NCBI RefSeq assembly: GCF_900187115.1
Contig: NZ_LT906455.1
Coordinates: 868,001-932,000, forward strand
Direction: 5' to 3'
DNA from: Aliarcobacter butzleri
GTDB taxonomy: Bacteria; Campylobacterota; Campylobacteria; Campylobacterales; Arcobacteraceae
DNA length: 64,000 nt
How positions within the stretch are numbered: position 1 is the stretch's first letter; the number at the start of each line of letters is the position of its first letter. The notes beneath the pieces were generated by a model. The model saw only the letters and a program-made list of their open reading frames with translations, had not been told where the DNA came from and searched no databases. Positions 35,654 to 44,090 of this stretch are shown here, one piece after another. The position numbers were made by a program, and so were the translations under genes.

Positions 35654-36769
35654 TTAGATTTCCATTCCATTTTCAAGTAATATTTTATTTCTTCCTGATT
35701 CTTTTGCTTTATATAATAACGCATCAGCTTTTTGCAAAGCATTTTCGTAAGTTGGATAGCTATTTCTTATCGCAACTCCTGCTGAAAAAGTGATTCTGAT
35801 TTTTTTGTCTTGATATAAAAAGCTGTTTTCTGTAACTATTGTTTTTATTCGTTTTAAAAACTGTAAAAGCTCTCTATTTAAGTTAAAATGAATAATAGCA
35901 ATAAACTCTTCTCCACCATAACGACCAACTAAATCATGCTCTCTTACAGTTTTATTTAAAATCTTTCCAAATGTAGATAATACAACATCTCCACATTCGT
36001 GACCATAACTATCGTTTAAAATTTTGAAGTGGTCTAAATCGAAAAATATTACAGCATATTGAGTATTTATTCTATTGTATGAACTTTCTATTCTTTTTAT
36101 TTCATCACTAAAAGCTCTTCTAGTTAAAACACCAGTTAAGTGGTCTGTCATATTTTCAGTTTTTGTTTTTGTAAGTTCATCTTCTAAACTTTTTATCTTT
36201 TCTTCCAAAGCTAAAATTTGACTTTTCCCTGATTCTAGTTTATTTGTAACTGAACTCATCTCTTTTTCTATCATAGAAGCTGCATTTACAAGTTCATCTT
36301 GTAATTTTGTAAGAGCTTCTATTCCATCTTGAGCTATATTTATAGATTCGATTTTTTCTCTGATATTTAAAATATTTTTTGTTCCAGAACCATTACTTGA
36401 AATAGCTTCATTGAAGTACTCTTCCATCATCAAAACAAGTTTTGAAATATCAGAAGTTTTTTGAACAACGACTAACTTATCTTTTTCAAATCTTTTTAAA
36501 ATTAGTTTTTCAATATGAATTTGAATAGCTTTATTAAATAAAAGATTTGGATTTTTTTCAATTTCTACAAATAACTTTTCTATTTCATCATCAACTTCAA
36601 CGCAGATAGAAGGAATTAATGCCTGTTTTAAAATAGATACCAAAATCTCTACATTTTGTGGATGAACACGTTTTAGTAAAAGAATGATAAGCTTCTCTAA
36701 GCTATCAACTTTTTTTTCTGCTACTTCTTTTATTTCTACTTCATTTAGATGACTTAAAAATCTCTTCAC
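35654..36769 (-). CDS. Soluble diguanylate cyclase (GGEEF)
   Basis: 371 residues. The first 190 residues are helical, with a coiled coil (about 140-195), and no membrane segment. The GGDEF domain follows, with active site GGEEF near residue 282 and an intact inhibitory site REHD five residues upstream. It makes c-di-GMP from two GTP in the cytoplasm and should be feedback-inhibited. The N-terminal helical region resembles those of Campylobacterota cyclases, but its signal is unknown. Confidence 0.87.
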   Translation of the reverse strand: MKRFLSHLNEVEIKEVAEKKVDSLEKLIILLLKRVHPQNVEILVSILKQALIPSICVEVDDEIEKLFVEIEKNPNLLFNKAIQIHIEKLILKRFEKDKLVVVQKTSDISKLVLMMEEYFNEAISSNGSGTKNILNIREKIESINIAQDGIEALTKLQDELVNAASMIEKEMSSVTNKLESGKSQILALEEKIKSLEDELTKTKTENMTDHLTGVLTRRAFSDEIKRIESSYNRINTQYAVIFFDLDHFKILNDSYGHECGDVVLSTFGKILNKTVREHDLVGRYGGEEFIAIIHFNLNRELLQFLKRIKTIVTENSFLYQDKKIRITFSAGVAIRNSYPTYENALQKADALLYKAKESGRNKILLENGMEI

Positions 36770-36790
36770 TATTTCATTCCTAAAAATATT

Positions 36791-37234
36791 TTATGCTAAA
36801 AGCTTCTTCACCATTTCGTTTATTCTTTTTCCATCTGCAACACCAGCAAATTTTTTAGAAGCAACTCCCATAACTTTTCCCATATCTTTTATCGTTGTTG
36901 CTCCAACTTCACTGATTACTTCTTTCATTCCTACTTCTAATTCTTCATTTGTTAATTGTTTTGGCAAATAAAGCATAAAAACATCAACTTGTTCTTGCTC
37001 TTTTTGTACTAAATCATCTCTTGAAGCAGCGCTATATTGTGCTATTGCTTCTTCTCTTTGTTTTATTCCTCTTTGAATCAGTTTGATTACTTCAGCATCA
37101 TCTAAAACTCTTCTTTCATCAACTTCAATTTGTTTTATCATTGTGTTTATTGCTCTTATAGAGTCTCTTTTAACAACATTTTTTTCTCTCATTGCTGTTT
37201 TTAAATCTTCATTTAATTGTTCTTTTAAACTCAT
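36791..37234 (-). CDS. GatB/YqeY domain-containing protein
   Basis: 147 residues, all YqeY domain: MSLKEQLNEDLKTAMREK at the start, RAINTMIKQIEVDERR, the RGIKQREEAIAQY motif and a C-terminal DMGKVMGVASKKFAG typical of the tRNA-binding tail of GatB. Stand-alone YqeY proteins are widespread, with a presumed role in tRNA-dependent amidation or tRNA binding that is not proven. Confidence 0.88.
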   Translation of the reverse strand: MSLKEQLNEDLKTAMREKNVVKRDSIRAINTMIKQIEVDERRVLDDAEVIKLIQRGIKQREEAIAQYSAASRDDLVQKEQEQVDVFMLYLPKQLTNEELEVGMKEVISEVGATTIKDMGKVMGVASKKFAGVADGKRINEMVKKLLA

Positions 37235-37272
37235 TTAAACTCCCTTATTAAATTATTTTTTATTATATCTTT

Positions 37273-39222
37273 TTATGAATTAAAGCTCTCAACTAGCTCT
37301 TCAAGTTCTAAAAACCTTTCAACTTTTAATTCATATAGTTCTTTTGTCTCTTCTAACTCTTTTGAAATAGCAACAATTCCTTTTTGTTCATAACATTTTG
37401 GATTTGCTAAACAGTTATTTATTTCTTCTAGTTTTGATTCTAACTCTTCTAACTCTTTTGGCAATAAATCATACTCTCTTTGGTCTTTGTATGATAGTTT
37501 TGTCTGTTTTTTAGCTTGTTGAGGAACTTGAACAGATGTTTTTTCTTTTTCTATATCAAACTCTAAAGAATCAAGTTCTTTTAATTCTTTTTCAATCTCT
37601 AAGTATTCACTATAAGGTTGGAAACTTTCCATAATATGACCATTTCCTTGGAATACAAAGAGTTTTTTTGCTATTTTATCTACAAAATATCTATCATGTG
37701 ATACAAATATCAAAGCACCTTGAAAATTCTGTAAATACTCTTCTAAAATATTTATTGTAGGAATATCTAAGTCATTTGTTGGTTCATCAAGTATCAAACA
37801 ATCAACTTTTTTTGTAAAAAGTAGGGCAAGAGCAACTCTATTTTTTTCTCCACCACTTAAAACACCCACTTTTTTATCAAGGTATTCTCTTGGAAATAAG
37901 AAGTTTTTCAAATATCCAAAAACATGCATATTTCTTCCATCATCAAGGATTACTCTATCTCCACCATTTGGACAGAAAGTTTCCATTAGATTTTTATTGT
38001 CATCAAGCATATCTCTTTGTTGGTCGAAATATCCTATATTGAAATCACCTTTTTTAAAAGTTCCTTTATCAATTTTTAGTTTTTCCATAAAAATTTTTAA
38101 TAAAGTTGATTTCCCACTTCCATTTGGTCCAACTATTGCAATAGTATCTTTTTGTAAAATTCTAGTTGTAAAGTCTTTGATTAACTCTTTTTCACCTAAA
38201 GATTTATAAACATTGTCCAATTCATAAAGCATTTTTTTTCTATTTTGTTGTTTCTCTTCACCATTAAAAGATTTTTGTTCTCTTTGAAGTTCTAAAGACA
38301 TCTTTCTAATCATAGCAGGATTAGATCTTGCTTTTTGTTTTAAATCAAAATATTCAGATTTTCTTCTTTCGTTTCTTTTTCTTCTAGCCGTTACTCCATG
38401 TTGCATCCAGTGAGCTTCACGTTTTACCATTCGTAAAAGATTTTCATGCTCTTTTTGCATATTTTCTAAAATCTGAGCTTTTTGTTCTAAATATGAAGAG
38501 TATCCGCCATTGAACTTTCTTAATGTTCCACCATCAACTTCAACAACGCTTGTTGCTATATTATCAATAAAATATCTATCGTGAGAGATGAAAAGTAAAG
38601 TAAAATTGTTTTTTAATAAAAGTTGTTCTAAAAACTCAACCATATAAACATCAAGGTGGTTTGTAGGCTCATCTAAAAGTAAAACATCGGGCTTTTTCAA
38701 AATAAGCCCTGCAAGACTAACTCGACGTTGTTCTCCACCACTAAGCAAGTTTACATCTTTAAGTTCATATTGTTTTAACTGAAATTCAATCAAAACTCTT
38801 TCAATCATATTATCTAAATCCCAAGCATTATGAAACTCTAAAAATGAAGCTAACTCACTTTGTTTTCTTAAAAGATTTTCATCTTCATAGTTTGTCATAA
38901 GCTCATTTGTGATTTTTTCATATTCTACTTTTGCAGTTTTTAACTCAGTTAATTGATTTTCAATTGCTTCTCTTACTGTTAAGTTTGCTTTGAATTTTGG
39001 TTGCTGGTCAAGCATCTCGATTTTTATTGATTTATCGATAGCCATTTCACCACTATCAGGTTCTACTGTTCTCATAATTATTTTAAAAAGTGTAGATTTT
39101 CCTTGACCATTTTGCCCAATAACTGCAATTCTTTGTCCACTGTTTAAAGTGAAATTTACATCTTTTAAAATAACTTTAGTATCGTATTGTTTTGAAATAT
39201 TCTGAATGTCGATTAGTGCCAT
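37273..39222 (-). CDS. uup: ABC-F family ATPase, Uup-like
   Basis: 649 residues from ATG 39222, which follows AAAGGG; an in-frame extension to 39306 is unlikely. Two ATPase domains: Walker A GQNGQGKST and GPNGSGKST, signatures LSGGEQRRVSLAG and LSGGEKNRVALAL, Walker B LLLDEPTNHLD and LILDEPTNDLD. The C-terminal coiled coil (about 560-649) distinguishes Uup from EttA-type members. No membrane segment: ABC-F proteins act on ribosomes or, for Uup, on branched DNA and ribosome assembly. Confidence 0.9.
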   Translation of the reverse strand: MALIDIQNISKQYDTKVILKDVNFTLNSGQRIAVIGQNGQGKSTLFKIIMRTVEPDSGEMAIDKSIKIEMLDQQPKFKANLTVREAIENQLTELKTAKVEYEKITNELMTNYEDENLLRKQSELASFLEFHNAWDLDNMIERVLIEFQLKQYELKDVNLLSGGEQRRVSLAGLILKKPDVLLLDEPTNHLDVYMVEFLEQLLLKNNFTLLFISHDRYFIDNIATSVVEVDGGTLRKFNGGYSSYLEQKAQILENMQKEHENLLRMVKREAHWMQHGVTARRKRNERRKSEYFDLKQKARSNPAMIRKMSLELQREQKSFNGEEKQQNRKKMLYELDNVYKSLGEKELIKDFTTRILQKDTIAIVGPNGSGKSTLLKIFMEKLKIDKGTFKKGDFNIGYFDQQRDMLDDNKNLMETFCPNGGDRVILDDGRNMHVFGYLKNFLFPREYLDKKVGVLSGGEKNRVALALLFTKKVDCLILDEPTNDLDIPTINILEEYLQNFQGALIFVSHDRYFVDKIAKKLFVFQGNGHIMESFQPYSEYLEIEKELKELDSLEFDIEKEKTSVQVPQQAKKQTKLSYKDQREYDLLPKELEELESKLEEINNCLANPKCYEQKGIVAISKELEETKELYELKVERFLELEELVESFNS

Positions 39223-39350
39223 ATATAAAAACCCTTTAATTTTGAAGTGTGATTTTATCAAAAAAAGTGTTATATGTGGCTTTTTATGGTTAATATTTTT
39301 TATCAAATAATAAAAAAATAATTATAAGTTTAAATTAACTTTAAGAAATG

Positions 39351-39356
39351 TATAAT
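39351..39356 (+). promoter_or_regulatory. -10 box for the 202-residue gene
   Basis: TATAAT lies 23 bases before the ATG at 39380, with AAAGGAG between them. The next gene upstream is divergent. Confidence 0.55.
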
Positions 39357-39379
39357 TTAGAAAATTAAAAGGAGTTTTT

Positions 39380-39988
39380 ATGCAAGTTTCAAATAGTACA
39401 AGTCAAGCTCTAAATGCGTTTAAACAAAACTCGAATAGTGGTGTAAATAGTTCAACAACTACAAAACAACCAGAAACTAAAGAGAAATCTTTAGAAGAAA
39501 TAGTAAATGATTCAGCAACAAAAGTTACAATATCAATGAATGCTCAATATATTTTATTTGAGATGAATGCTTCAAATGTAACAAAAACAAATAGTCTTGC
39601 TCAATTTGGTTTAACAGGACTAACAGATCAACAAAATGATGTTTTAAGTTTTTTGAATGGTGGAACAAGTGATGGTTTAACTCTTAGTGATTTAGGTTAT
39701 CAAGGAAAACCAATTTTACAGTTATCTCAAGACGAAGCAACACAACTTGTAAGTGAAGATGGATTTTTTGGTGTAACTCAAACTTCTGATAGAGTTGCAG
39801 GTTTTGTATTGAGTTTTGCAGGTGATGATTTGGAACTTTTACAAAAAGGAAGAGAAGGAATAGTAAAAGGTTTTGAAGAAGCTGAAAAACTATTTGGAGG
39901 ACAACTTCCTGAGATTTCATATAAAACTCAAGAAAGAACTTTAGCTCTAATCGATGAAAAAATAAAATCATTAAAAGGAGAAGAATAA
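39380..39988 (+). CDS. Conserved Campylobacterota protein, DUF5610-like
   Basis: 202 residues, polar, no signal peptide or membrane segment. The N-terminal 40 residues are Ser/Asn/Thr-rich and probably disordered. The C-terminal part (GREGIVKGFEEAEKLFGGQLPEISYKT) resembles proteins carrying DUF5610, and this family is sometimes labelled hydrogenase-4 component G in related genomes, a name with no support here because no hydrogenase genes are near. Function unknown. A strong terminator follows. Confidence 0.55.
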   Translation: MQVSNSTSQALNAFKQNSNSGVNSSTTTKQPETKEKSLEEIVNDSATKVTISMNAQYILFEMNASNVTKTNSLAQFGLTGLTDQQNDVLSFLNGGTSDGLTLSDLGYQGKPILQLSQDEATQLVSEDGFFGVTQTSDRVAGFVLSFAGDDLELLQKGREGIVKGFEEAEKLFGGQLPEISYKTQERTLALIDEKIKSLKGEE

Positions 39989-40004
39989 TCTTCTTCTTTT
40001 TTTT
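39973..40004 (+). terminator. Rho-independent terminator after the DUF5610-like gene
   Basis: AAAAGGAGAAGA pairs with TCTTCTTCTTTT (one G-T pair) around a four-base loop that contains the stop codon, and is followed directly by a T tract. Confidence 0.85.
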
Positions 40005-40596
40005 AAGCTTTTACATCGTGAACAACAGCTACTTTTCCTGCCCATTTTTCAAAAATATCACAAGCAACTTTTGTTCCATCTCCACTTGCGCAAGCAAACA
40101 TTGTAGGAACACCACTAGCAAGTCCAGCAACATATAGATTTTCAGAAATAATATTGTTTTTATTTGCTAAATAAATTAAGTTTGGTTTTGGAACAAAGTT
40201 ATTATCTTTTACTTCAACTCCTGCACACTCAATTTCAAATTTATGTAAACCTGTTGCAAGTACAACAATATTTGCTTCAAAAGTCTCATTTTCTGTTGTT
40301 ACTGTAAAAGTATCACTATTTTTTACTATTTTTGAAACAGTTGTATTTTTTAGTTCACAATCTTTATAATTTGTAAGTTGTTTTTTCATTTTCTCTAGTA
40401 AATCAACTCCATTTATTCCAAATTCAACACCTGCAACATTGCAGTATTTTCCAACATTTAAATCACTTTTGTTGTTGTCTAAAATTAGGTATTTTTTATC
40501 TTTTGCCCAGTCAAATTTGTCATTTGCACTAGCAAGTGTTAATGCACAACCAAATCCAGCAGCTCCTGCTCCAACTATAATTACATCATATTTCAT
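40003..40596 (-). CDS. Short FAD-dependent oxidoreductase-like protein
   Basis: 197 residues. An FAD-type Rossmann motif GAGAAGFGCALTLA starts the protein, VLATGLHKFE gives the second conserved ATG loop and NLYVAGLASG the C-terminal FAD-binding segment. It looks like thioredoxin reductase or a flavin-dependent NAD(P)H oxidoreductase from which the NADPH domain and the CxxC redox centre are missing. It is a short one-domain flavoprotein or a trimmed relative; activity is uncertain. Confidence 0.65.
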   Translation of the reverse strand: MKYDVIIVGAGAAGFGCALTLASANDKFDWAKDKKYLILDNNKSDLNVGKYCNVAGVEFGINGVDLLEKMKKQLTNYKDCELKNTTVSKIVKNSDTFTVTTENETFEANIVVLATGLHKFEIECAGVEVKDNNFVPKPNLIYLANKNNIISENLYVAGLASGVPTMFACASGDGTKVACDIFEKWAGKVAVVHDVKA

Positions 40597-40677
40597 ATCA
40601 AATCCTTTAGAAAATTTTGAGTCATTAGTATAATACTTGTCTAATAATAAGCTTCTTAAATTTTATGATAATAGTTT

Positions 40678-41379
40678 TCAAAAAGCATTCATCCAAAGTT
40701 TTATATTATTTGCTAATTCTTTAGGATATTCCAAAGGTATAATATGGCTTGTACTTTCAAGTGAGATTATTTTTATTTTATCTTCTAAAAGATTTATTTT
40801 TTCTAGTGCTTCTTTATTTAAAAGTCGGTCATTTTTACTATAAAATATCCAAATAGGAAAATCTAAATTTATTAGTTTTTCAAAAATATCTTTTCTATTA
40901 AGTGTAGATGTTAATTGAGATATAAAAGTCTCTTTTCCTAGTTCATCAAACATATCAATTATCGTTTTTATCAAATCTTCATCATTTTGATTTTTTTCTT
41001 CAACTAAAGATAAAGCTTTTTTATAACTTAGTTTTAATTTACCTTTTTGCACTTTCTTTAAGTACTCTTTTCTTTTTTCATATTCATCAATTGGAGTTGA
41101 ACTTGCAGTTGCGGCAACCATAAAAAGTCTTTTTATTTTTTGTGGATAAGTTATTGCAAAATATGAAGCAATATAACCACCTAAAGAAAATCCTAAAAGA
41201 TTTATTTTTTCTTCATTTTTAAATTCTTCAAAAAGAATTTTATTTATTTCATCAAAATATGTACTTTGAGGTATAGAAATATGAACTATCTCATATTTAT
41301 CATCAAGTAGTGGTAAAACTCTCTTCCAAAGTCTATTATCAGTCATAAGTCCAGGAATAAAATATATTTTTTCTTTCAC
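40678..41379 (-). CDS. Alpha/beta-hydrolase
   Basis: 233 residues. The oxyanion segment is FIPGLMTDNRLWKRV, the nucleophile elbow GFSLGGYIA gives the serine near residue 65, an Asp lies in SKNDRLLN and a His in STSHIIPLEYP. The complete triad suggests an active esterase or lyase-like hydrolase in the cytoplasm. Substrate unknown. It has no clear operon partner. Confidence 0.8.
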   Translation of the reverse strand: MKEKIYFIPGLMTDNRLWKRVLPLLDDKYEIVHISIPQSTYFDEINKILFEEFKNEEKINLLGFSLGGYIASYFAITYPQKIKRLFMVAATASSTPIDEYEKRKEYLKKVQKGKLKLSYKKALSLVEEKNQNDEDLIKTIIDMFDELGKETFISQLTSTLNRKDIFEKLINLDFPIWIFYSKNDRLLNKEALEKINLLEDKIKIISLESTSHIIPLEYPKELANNIKLWMNAF

Positions 41380-41497
41380 AATAAAGCCTAAATATTAAGT
41401 TTAAATTCTAAAAATTGTACAAAAAATAGGCTTAACTAATATATTCTCGTCTTAATAAAATAAGTTTTACTTATTTATAATAAATTAAGAATAGTTA

Positions 41498-41503
41498 TAT
41501 AAT
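41498..41503 (+). promoter_or_regulatory. -10 box for the YgaP-like gene
   Basis: TATAAT lies 33 bases before the ATG at 41536, in a very AT-rich divergent gap; AGGAGAA follows as the ribosome site. Confidence 0.45.
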
Positions 41504-41535
41504 AATTTACAAAAATTTATTAATAGGAGAATAAA

Positions 41536-41730
41536 ATGAATATATATGAGAAAATAAGAGCATTTTGCAGACCATTTAGAATTATTATTGGATTAGTTTT
41601 AATAGCTATTGGATATTTTACAGGAATTGTGTGGTTTTATTTAGGAATTATTCCATTAGTTATAGGATTAGTTGGTTTTTGTCCAGTTTGTATTATAAGT
41701 AAAAAGTGTACACCAAGAATGAAGTCTTAA
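41536..41730 (+). CDS. DUF2892 small membrane protein (YgaP-like transmembrane part)
   Basis: 64 residues: PFRIIIGLVLIAIGYFTG and a second hydrophobic stretch form a helical hairpin, then GFCPVCIISKKC near the C-terminus. This FCPVC-type tail is typical of DUF2892 proteins, the membrane part of YgaP-like sulfurtransferases; here there is no rhodanese domain. The cysteines may bind metal or take part in sulfur transfer; that is inference. Confidence 0.75.
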   Translation: MNIYEKIRAFCRPFRIIIGLVLIAIGYFTGIVWFYLGIIPLVIGLVGFCPVCIISKKCTPRMKS

Positions 41731-41736
41731 AAAGAG

Positions 41737-41762
41737 AAGAGGATTTTTTTATCCTCTTTTTT
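41737..41762. terminator. Bidirectional terminator
   Basis: AAGAGGAT and ATCCTCTT are separated by six T residues, with a T tract on the right and an A-rich left flank, between the YgaP-like gene and the convergent carboxypeptidase gene. Confidence 0.8.
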
Positions 41763-43062
41763 AATCTATGAAGTTTATTGTAATCATCCCATAAAAGTTA
41801 TTGTCTTTATAGAATTCTACTCTATATTGTTTATTGTTTGTATCTATTGAAAAGCTATCAACCATATCAGATTTTTTAAGTAATATGTCATCTTCACTAT
41901 CTACACCAGTTTTACTAAATCCAATAACATTTACCCTGAAAAAGTCATTTTTTACTATTTTAAAACTATTTTTTACATCTATTACTTCACCAAGTTTTGT
42001 ATTTATAACCTTTCCATCAACTTCAATTTTTATACTATCTTTGTACTCTTTTACGTCAAAAATTTGAGGAAAAAGATTTGTTACATTTATGTTTCCAATA
42101 TATATTTCGTATTTATTATCAACTATTTTTGTAGCACCCAAAGAGTTTTCAAATTTAAATTCATTGTTCTCTTTTTTTAAAGGTATAAATCTTAATATTT
42201 TTCTAGTGTCACTTAAATCGAAAGCAATATTTTCATTTATTTTTACTTCACCAAAATCAAAAAGTCTTTTTTTAACTTCTTCATAATTATTTATATCAAA
42301 ATCTCTTTGAAACTCAATATCCATGATTTTCATAAACTCTTCTATAGATTTTAATTGATAGATAACTTTTTCTGTTAAATCAGTGATATTTTTGCTTGTT
42401 TCTATTGCAAATGCTGGTTTATTGTTTGTTATGGCAAAATATGTAAGTGAAAGTTGCATTTGTTCATCTTTGAACTTTGTTTGAGTATTTTTTACACCAA
42501 AAGAGTGAAATTCTTGGAACAATTTATCTTTATTTAGATTGTTTTTTACTTGAGTCGCAATTTTGTCTAAATCACCAAATTTATCAAGTCCATTTATCTT
42601 GTCTTGGTCTATTATCGTAGCTTGTCCCCAAGCTTTTGGATTGAAGATTGCATTTTCATGAGTTTCTCTATAAAAACCATGTCCATCGTGTAGGTTTAAA
42701 ATCAAATCAACTTTTTTATCTAATATAATCTTTTTTACTCTTTCTATTATGAAATAATCAGGGTCATCTTTTTCAATAACGCTAAATTTTCTATTCATAT
42801 CATTATAAATTCCTCTTTGATTTGCAATGATACTATCCCCGTTTATATTTGGTATAACCCAAACGCTTCCTTTTGTGATTTTATAATACTTTTCAAAAAA
42901 AGCAGGTGCAAAATATGCTCCAGGTTCATCTCCATGAATTCCACCAATTATAAGCAAAGTGTGACTTGGTGTTTGAGATTCTTTTTTGTAGATGCTGAAA
43001 TCTCTATTTGTTACAGCAAAAAGGTTGATTACTAAAAGTAAAAAAACAACAATAAACTTCAT
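41761..43062 (-). CDS. M14-type zinc carboxypeptidase, Csd4/Pgp1-like (cell shape)
   Basis: 433 residues with a signal peptide (about 1-17). The zinc motif GGIHGDEPGAYF gives His and Glu near residues 43 and 46, and LILNLHDGHGFY gives the third ligand near 124. The NINGDS, RGIYNDMNRKF and C-terminal beta domains match Campylobacter Pgp1 and Helicobacter Csd4, which trim muramyl tripeptides and set helical shape. The first zinc ligand here is His, whereas Csd4 is reported with a Gln. Function inferred from homology; another M14 amidase is the alternative. Confidence 0.72.
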   Translation of the reverse strand: MKFIVVFLLLVINLFAVTNRDFSIYKKESQTPSHTLLIIGGIHGDEPGAYFAPAFFEKYYKITKGSVWVIPNINGDSIIANQRGIYNDMNRKFSVIEKDDPDYFIIERVKKIILDKKVDLILNLHDGHGFYRETHENAIFNPKAWGQATIIDQDKINGLDKFGDLDKIATQVKNNLNKDKLFQEFHSFGVKNTQTKFKDEQMQLSLTYFAITNNKPAFAIETSKNITDLTEKVIYQLKSIEEFMKIMDIEFQRDFDINNYEEVKKRLFDFGEVKINENIAFDLSDTRKILRFIPLKKENNEFKFENSLGATKIVDNKYEIYIGNINVTNLFPQIFDVKEYKDSIKIEVDGKVINTKLGEVIDVKNSFKIVKNDFFRVNVIGFSKTGVDSEDDILLKKSDMVDSFSIDTNNKQYRVEFYKDNNFYGMITINFID

Positions 43063-43149
43063 ATTTCTCCTAAGTTTCTAATAAAAATTACCAAAAATTG
43101 GCTTGTATAATAGCAAAAGGCTATTTAGATGTGGTTTAAGGTCATATTT

Positions 43150-43497
43150 TTATTCTCCATTTAAAACCGACATAACAGTTGCTCTACTTGTTTTTAGTTC
43201 ATTTGTGATTTTTGATATATTTAATTCACCATTTTCATTATAATAATTTTCATCATCTAACATTTTTAATATCAAATCTTTTTTTTCAAGTATCTCTTGT
43301 GATGTTTGTCTTGTTTGAAACTTGAAATCTTCTTCATCCATAGTTTTAATGGCTTCTAAATCTTTTTTTATTGTTTGGACTGTAACTTTTAACTTTTCGG
43401 CTAAATCTATTGGATTTTCAATACCTCTTAAAATCAAATCTCTTATGGCTATTCTTCTTGTTTTTATTTTGCGTCTTCGATGATAAGAGATTTTCAT
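43150..43497 (-). CDS. Small helix-turn-helix protein
   Basis: 115 residues, very basic at the N-terminus (HRRRKIKTRRIAIR). The first HTH-like region (NPIDLAEKLKVTVQTIKKDLEAI) resembles DeoR-type helices; a second possible HTH lies near the C-terminus (NISKITNELKTSRATVMSVLNG). It probably binds DNA. It follows the 169-residue gene by eight bases, likely one operon. No characterised family is recognised. Confidence 0.55.
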   Translation of the reverse strand: MKISYHRRRKIKTRRIAIRDLILRGIENPIDLAEKLKVTVQTIKKDLEAIKTMDEEDFKFQTRQTSQEILEKKDLILKMLDDENYYNENGELNISKITNELKTSRATVMSVLNGE

Positions 43498-43505
43498 TTG
43501 TTTCC

Positions 43506-44015
43506 TTAAAAAATATTTTTTATATCTTCTTTTATTTTTAAAGAACTTTGTGTCAATGCTAACTTGTCATTTTTTGAGATAAATTCATCTAAACCTGAAA
43601 TTTTCATTGGAAAATCTTTTGAAAATTTGATAATTTCTTCATCTAAAGTAGAAACACCAGCTTTTGTTTGAACTAAAGAAATAGTAAAAATATCATCTTT
43701 TATAGAAAATTTCACATGATTAAAATAAACCTTTACTTCTTTAAAAATCTTATCTAAATTCAAAGTATCTTTTCTAAAAAATGGAAAAGCTTGTTTTGCT
43801 TCTCCTAAAACTTCACAAATTAGATAATATCCTAAAGTATCAGCTGTTATATTTTTTCCATAAATTTTATTTTCTTTTTTTAAAAACTCATCAACTAGTC
43901 TTACGAAAAAATCAGATGACATCACTCCAATATCTTTTAATAGTTCACTATTAATGTATTCATATATCAAAGGTGAATTTTCTTTTATAAAGGCTTTTAG
44001 TTCATTTTCTTGCAT
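43506..44015 (-). CDS. Hypothetical protein, 169 residues
   Basis: A soluble protein without signal peptide or membrane segment; mixed alpha/beta by eye, with charged surface residues and an aromatic VYFNHVKFSIKDDIFTISLVQ central segment. No family recognised. Upstream partner of the small HTH protein (eight-base gap) and divergent from selO. Confidence 0.5.
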   Translation of the reverse strand: MQENELKAFIKENSPLIYEYINSELLKDIGVMSSDFFVRLVDEFLKKENKIYGKNITADTLGYYLICEVLGEAKQAFPFFRKDTLNLDKIFKEVKVYFNHVKFSIKDDIFTISLVQTKAGVSTLDEEIIKFSKDFPMKISGLDEFISKNDKLALTQSSLKIKEDIKNIF

Positions 44016-44090
44016 TTATGTTTCCTATAAAATAATAACTTAGGCAGATTATAATAAGTTTTGTTAAAATTTTGATAAATAAAAAAATTT

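Noticed and set aside
39380-39988. Hydrogenase-4 component G as the name for the 202-residue protein
   Set aside because: That label circulates for relatives, but there are no hydrogenase genes nearby and no hydrogenase motif in the sequence.
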